Shown here piece after piece: positions 62,709 through 64,000 of a DNA stretch of 64,000 nucleotides; position 1 is the first letter of the stretch; each line of letters begins with the position of its first letter. The notes beneath the pieces are model-generated. The model was not told where the DNA came from. It was given only the letters and a program-made list of their open reading frames with translations, and made no database searches. Position numbers and translations under genes: made by a program. Source of the DNA: JABCZS01 sp041660525 (GTDB taxonomy: Bacteria > Pseudomonadota > Gammaproteobacteria > JABCZS01); NCBI GenBank assembly GCA_041660525.1, contig JBAZWD010000004.1:1-64000 (forward strand). Direction: 5' to 3'.

Positions 62709-63893
62709 ATGTTGAATAATAAAATCACGGGTTGCGCCCTATTGATTACAGGTACAACCATTGGCGCTGGAATGTTAGGCCTACCGCTGAGTGCTATCGG
62801 TTTGGGTTATTGGGCCAGTATCGGTCTGATGCTGTTTATGTGGGTAATGACTATCGCTGCTGCTTTTTTAATTTTAGAAGCTAATCTTGCCGATCCTTTG
62901 CATTTACATTTTAATACCATGGCTTCCAAAACCTTAGGGCATTTAGGGCAAGGCGCCATGACTTTGAGTTTCTTAGCCTTATTGTATGCGCTGACTGTTG
63001 CTTATATTAGTGGGGGTAGTTCGCTTTTATCAGTAGGTTTAAAACATTTTGCAGGCTTTGAACTTGCTAATTTACCGAGTGCAATTATTTTCACCTTGGT
63101 TTTAGGCTTTTTTATTTACACCAGCACGCGTGCGACTGATTTACTCAATCGCGGTTTTATGGTGGTTAAATTTATTCTCTTGGTTTTAGTCGCTGTTTTA
63201 TGTATACCGCAAATTGATGTGGTGAATTTAATGGAAAATAAAACCACAGCGCCAAGCAGTTTATGGCTGGCTATTCCCGTTTTTTTTACAGCGTTTGGTT
63301 ATCACACAATTATTCCATCACTGAGCCAATATGCCAATTTTAATGTAAGCGTATTAAAGCGCGCTATTATATTAGGTAGTGGCGCATCCTTAGTCATTTA
63401 TTTACTCTGGCAAACATTAAGCTTTGGTATTATTCCGCCGCAAGATTTTACGGCGCAAGATCAAAATTCCATAGGCGCTTTTATTGAGCTGATGGGCAAT
63501 TTAATTAACAAGCCCAGCATTACGCTGATTATTAATAGCTTCGCACATGTTGCATTGATTACTTCTTTTTTAGGAGTAACTTTAGGCTTGTTTGATTTCC
63601 TAAGAGATATCTTACCAAAAAATAAAATGAATACCCGCTTTAGTGTGGCACTATTAACGTTTATACCACCCTTAATTTTAGCGCTTGTTTCACCTCAAGG
63701 TTTTACGCAAATATTGGCATATGCTGCAGCATTTTTAGCAGTGTTAGCGTGTATTTTACCAGCCCTCATGGTTTATGTTTTACGTAAACGCATGAAACAA
63801 TTACCTTATCAAACACCCGGTGGATGGTTTACACCTGCCCTAGTGTTTTTATGCGGTGTCATTATCATCATTCTCGTCATAGGCAATTTATAA
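62709..63893 (+). CDS. Aromatic amino acid permease (TyrP/Mtr-type, HAAAP family)
   Basis: 394 residues with about eleven membrane helices. The first is the family signature GCALLITGTTIGAGMLGLPLSAIGLGYW. Members import tyrosine or tryptophan by proton symport. It follows the LexA-like gene by 26 bases. Its stop overlaps the next ATG (TAATG), which opens a phenylalanine hydroxylase gene. This suggests the imported substrate is phenylalanine or tyrosine. Confidence 0.9.
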   Translation: MLNNKITGCALLITGTTIGAGMLGLPLSAIGLGYWASIGLMLFMWVMTIAAAFLILEANLADPLHLHFNTMASKTLGHLGQGAMTLSFLALLYALTVAYISGGSSLLSVGLKHFAGFELANLPSAIIFTLVLGFFIYTSTRATDLLNRGFMVVKFILLVLVAVLCIPQIDVVNLMENKTTAPSSLWLAIPVFFTAFGYHTIIPSLSQYANFNVSVLKRAIILGSGASLVIYLLWQTLSFGIIPPQDFTAQDQNSIGAFIELMGNLINKPSITLIINSFAHVALITSFLGVTLGLFDFLRDILPKNKMNTRFSVALLTFIPPLILALVSPQGFTQILAYAAAFLAVLACILPALMVYVLRKRMKQLPYQTPGGWFTPALVFLCGVIIIILVIGNL

Positions 63894-64000
63894 TGAAAAT
63901 TCAAACAAAATACGTCGCTAAAAAACCTAATGCGCAGGGTTTTATTGATTACACCGATGCGGAAAATGAAGTGTGGCGCACACTCTATAATCGCCAATAT
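63893..64000 (+). CDS. phhA: Phenylalanine 4-monooxygenase, N-terminal part (runs off the window)
   Basis: The open frame from ATG 63893 gives 36 residues, including KYVAKKPNAQGFIDY and ENEVWRTLYNRQ, which fit the N-terminus of bacterial PhhA. The enzyme hydroxylates phenylalanine to tyrosine with a pterin and iron. The catalytic histidines lie beyond the window. It is translationally coupled to the permease. Confidence 0.8.
   Translation, partial: MKIQTKYVAKKPNAQGFIDYTDAENEVWRTLYNRQY

Noticed and set aside
190..63900. CRISPR arrays, rRNA, riboswitches, prophage or insertion-sequence transposase genes
   Set aside because: No regularly spaced direct repeats, rRNA sequence, known riboswitch motif or transposase frame was found on reading either strand.

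Overview
The window is a chromosomal segment of a low-GC gammaproteobacterium. Gene order supports this: mreBCD-rng-yhdP, hemA-prfA-prmC, lolB-ispE-tRNA-Gln-prs-rplY-pth-ychF, ppsA/ppsR and hldE-waaC are all arranged as in gammaproteobacteria. Several large orphan proteins with eukaryote-like features (leucine-rich and ankyrin-like repeats, a C-terminal CaaX-like box, polyasparagine tracts) sit among the housekeeping genes. This suggests a host-associated, probably intracellular, lineage such as the Legionellales. That placement is an inference; no secretion-system gene is present here.

Layout. 1-20 kb is housekeeping: clpB (partial), pgeF, mnmA-hflD-purB, ppsA/ppsR, the mreB-mreC-mreD-rng-yhdP operon, and gatCAB. 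20-25 kb is a block of four unrecognised genes on the minus strand, two of them with polyasparagine runs. 25-47 kb returns to housekeeping: a hotdog thioesterase, an AroDE fusion overlapped by a MoeB/ThiF-type enzyme, a VapBC-like pair, hemA-prfA-prmC, lolB-ispE-tRNA-Gln-prs, rplY-pth-ychF, and a seven-gene minus-strand operon joining a retropepsin-like protease, a 7TM transglutaminase-like protein, two ATP-grasp ligases, two LPS heptose genes and an M14-type deacylase. 47-60 kb holds a RelE/HigA-type pair and three large orphan proteins of 777, 923 and 2139 residues. 60-64 kb has rlmJ, an archaeal-type ATPase, a LexA-like regulator, an aromatic amino acid permease and the start of a phenylalanine hydroxylase gene.

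Two palindromic repeat families stand out. Family 1 (about 260 bp, at 5.0 and 19.7 kb) has 70-bp arms that each fold into their own hairpins. The two copies differ by paired changes that keep both the local hairpins and the long palindrome intact. Family 2 (100-150 bp, at 29.5 and 46.7 kb) has perfect 29-33 bp arms. One copy sits inside the prfA-prmC operon and the other adjoins a truncated hicB remnant. Between two of the orphan genes (22.93-23.02 kb) lies a fossil made of thioesterase and gatB 3' fragments, in the order expected for an old tandem-duplication junction.

The strongest leads are the covarying family 1 palindromes, the LRR/ankyrin-like protein ending in Cys-Phe-Thr-Met, the duplication fossil, and the RimK/7TM/retropepsin operon fused to LPS heptose genes.
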